A stretch of 12,193 nt of DNA, taken from contig MHDQ01000299.1 in the NCBI GenBank assembly GCA_001803565.1, positions 1 through 12,193 on the forward strand. The letters run 5' to 3'. The DNA comes from Nitrospinae bacterium RIFCSPLOWO2_12_FULL_45_22 (GTDB lineage: Bacteria > 2-12-FULL-45-22). Shown here one piece after another: positions 12,172 through 12,193 of this stretch. Under the pieces are notes generated by a model. It ran no database searches and was not told the DNA's origin. It worked only from the letters and a program-made list of their open reading frames with translations. The position numbers were made by a program, and so were the translations under genes. Numbering within the stretch: the first letter of the stretch is position 1; each line of letters starts with the position of its first letter.

Positions 12172-12193
12172 CGTCATTCCGGGCTTGACCCGG
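12172..12193. repeat. Start of a dispersed repeat cut by the window edge
   Basis: CGTCATTCCGGGCTTGACCCGG at the end contains the stem CCGGG (12179-12183) and CCCGG (12189-12193) with a 5-base loop. The wording CGTCATTCCGGGCTTGACCCGG is a very common scattered intergenic repeat in many bacterial genomes (recollection). The rest lies outside the window. Nothing else was seen in 12056-12171 except the 7-bp inverted repeat TAATTAT/ATAATTA (12127-12133 and 12144-12150). Confidence 0.6.

Noticed and set aside
1-12193. CRISPR array, tRNA or rRNA genes
   Set aside because: No regularly spaced direct repeats of 24-40 bases, no cloverleaf-like sequence with GTTCNANNC, and no rRNA-like segments were seen on either strand.

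Overview
The window looks like chromosome from an anaerobic, Desulfobacterota-like (deltaproteobacterial) or similar environmental bacterium. This is inference. The basis is moderate GC, genes rich in ATA and AGA/AGG codons, a geranylgeranyl-reductase-family flavoprotein next to a crotonase, a CusA with a linker like those of deltaproteobacterial homologues, and several families of palindromic dispersed repeats common in such genomes. All convincing genes are on the + strand.

Left part (1-3584). The tail of an unrecognised gene (1-240) is followed by a gene-free stretch of about 350 bases. That stretch holds a GACAGGATT-type repeat and an 18-bp perfect palindrome. Next come a small hypothetical gene (587-829), an FAD-dependent oxidoreductase of the geranylgeranyl reductase family (991-2277), a GNAT acetyltransferase 8 bases downstream (2286-2723), and an enoyl-CoA hydratase with both catalytic glutamates (2799-3584).

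Centre and right (3668-12024) form a copper/silver-type efflux island. A sigma70-like promoter precedes a 90-residue Cys/His-rich membrane protein (3756-4028). Then come an outer-membrane factor (cusC-like, 4292-5545), a periplasmic adaptor with an N-terminal heavy-metal-binding domain (cusB-like, 5690-7138) and the RND pump (cusA-like, 7214-10495). CusA carries the methionine triad M588/M638/M713, D405, E980 and K1023. Downstream are a Spy/CpxP-like LTxxQ lipoprotein (10857-11390) and a secreted YHS-domain protein with a His/Met-rich tail (11614-12024). No CusF and no regulator gene is visible. The likely division of labour is that the YHS, Spy-like and Cys-rich proteins bind metal in the envelope, CusB captures it and CusA-CusC exports it.

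The structure between the genes is unusual. A stem of about 15 bp covers the cusC ribosome-binding site. A 93-bp nested palindromic repeat separates cusC from cusB. The cusB frame continues past its TGA for 15 more codons rich in His. A 169-bp palindromic element with GTAAGCG ends, heptamer arrays and an 8-bp direct repeat sits between cusA and the lipoprotein gene; it resembles a non-autonomous IS66-type element. Another 12-bp stem lies between the last two genes, and the window ends inside a further dispersed repeat.
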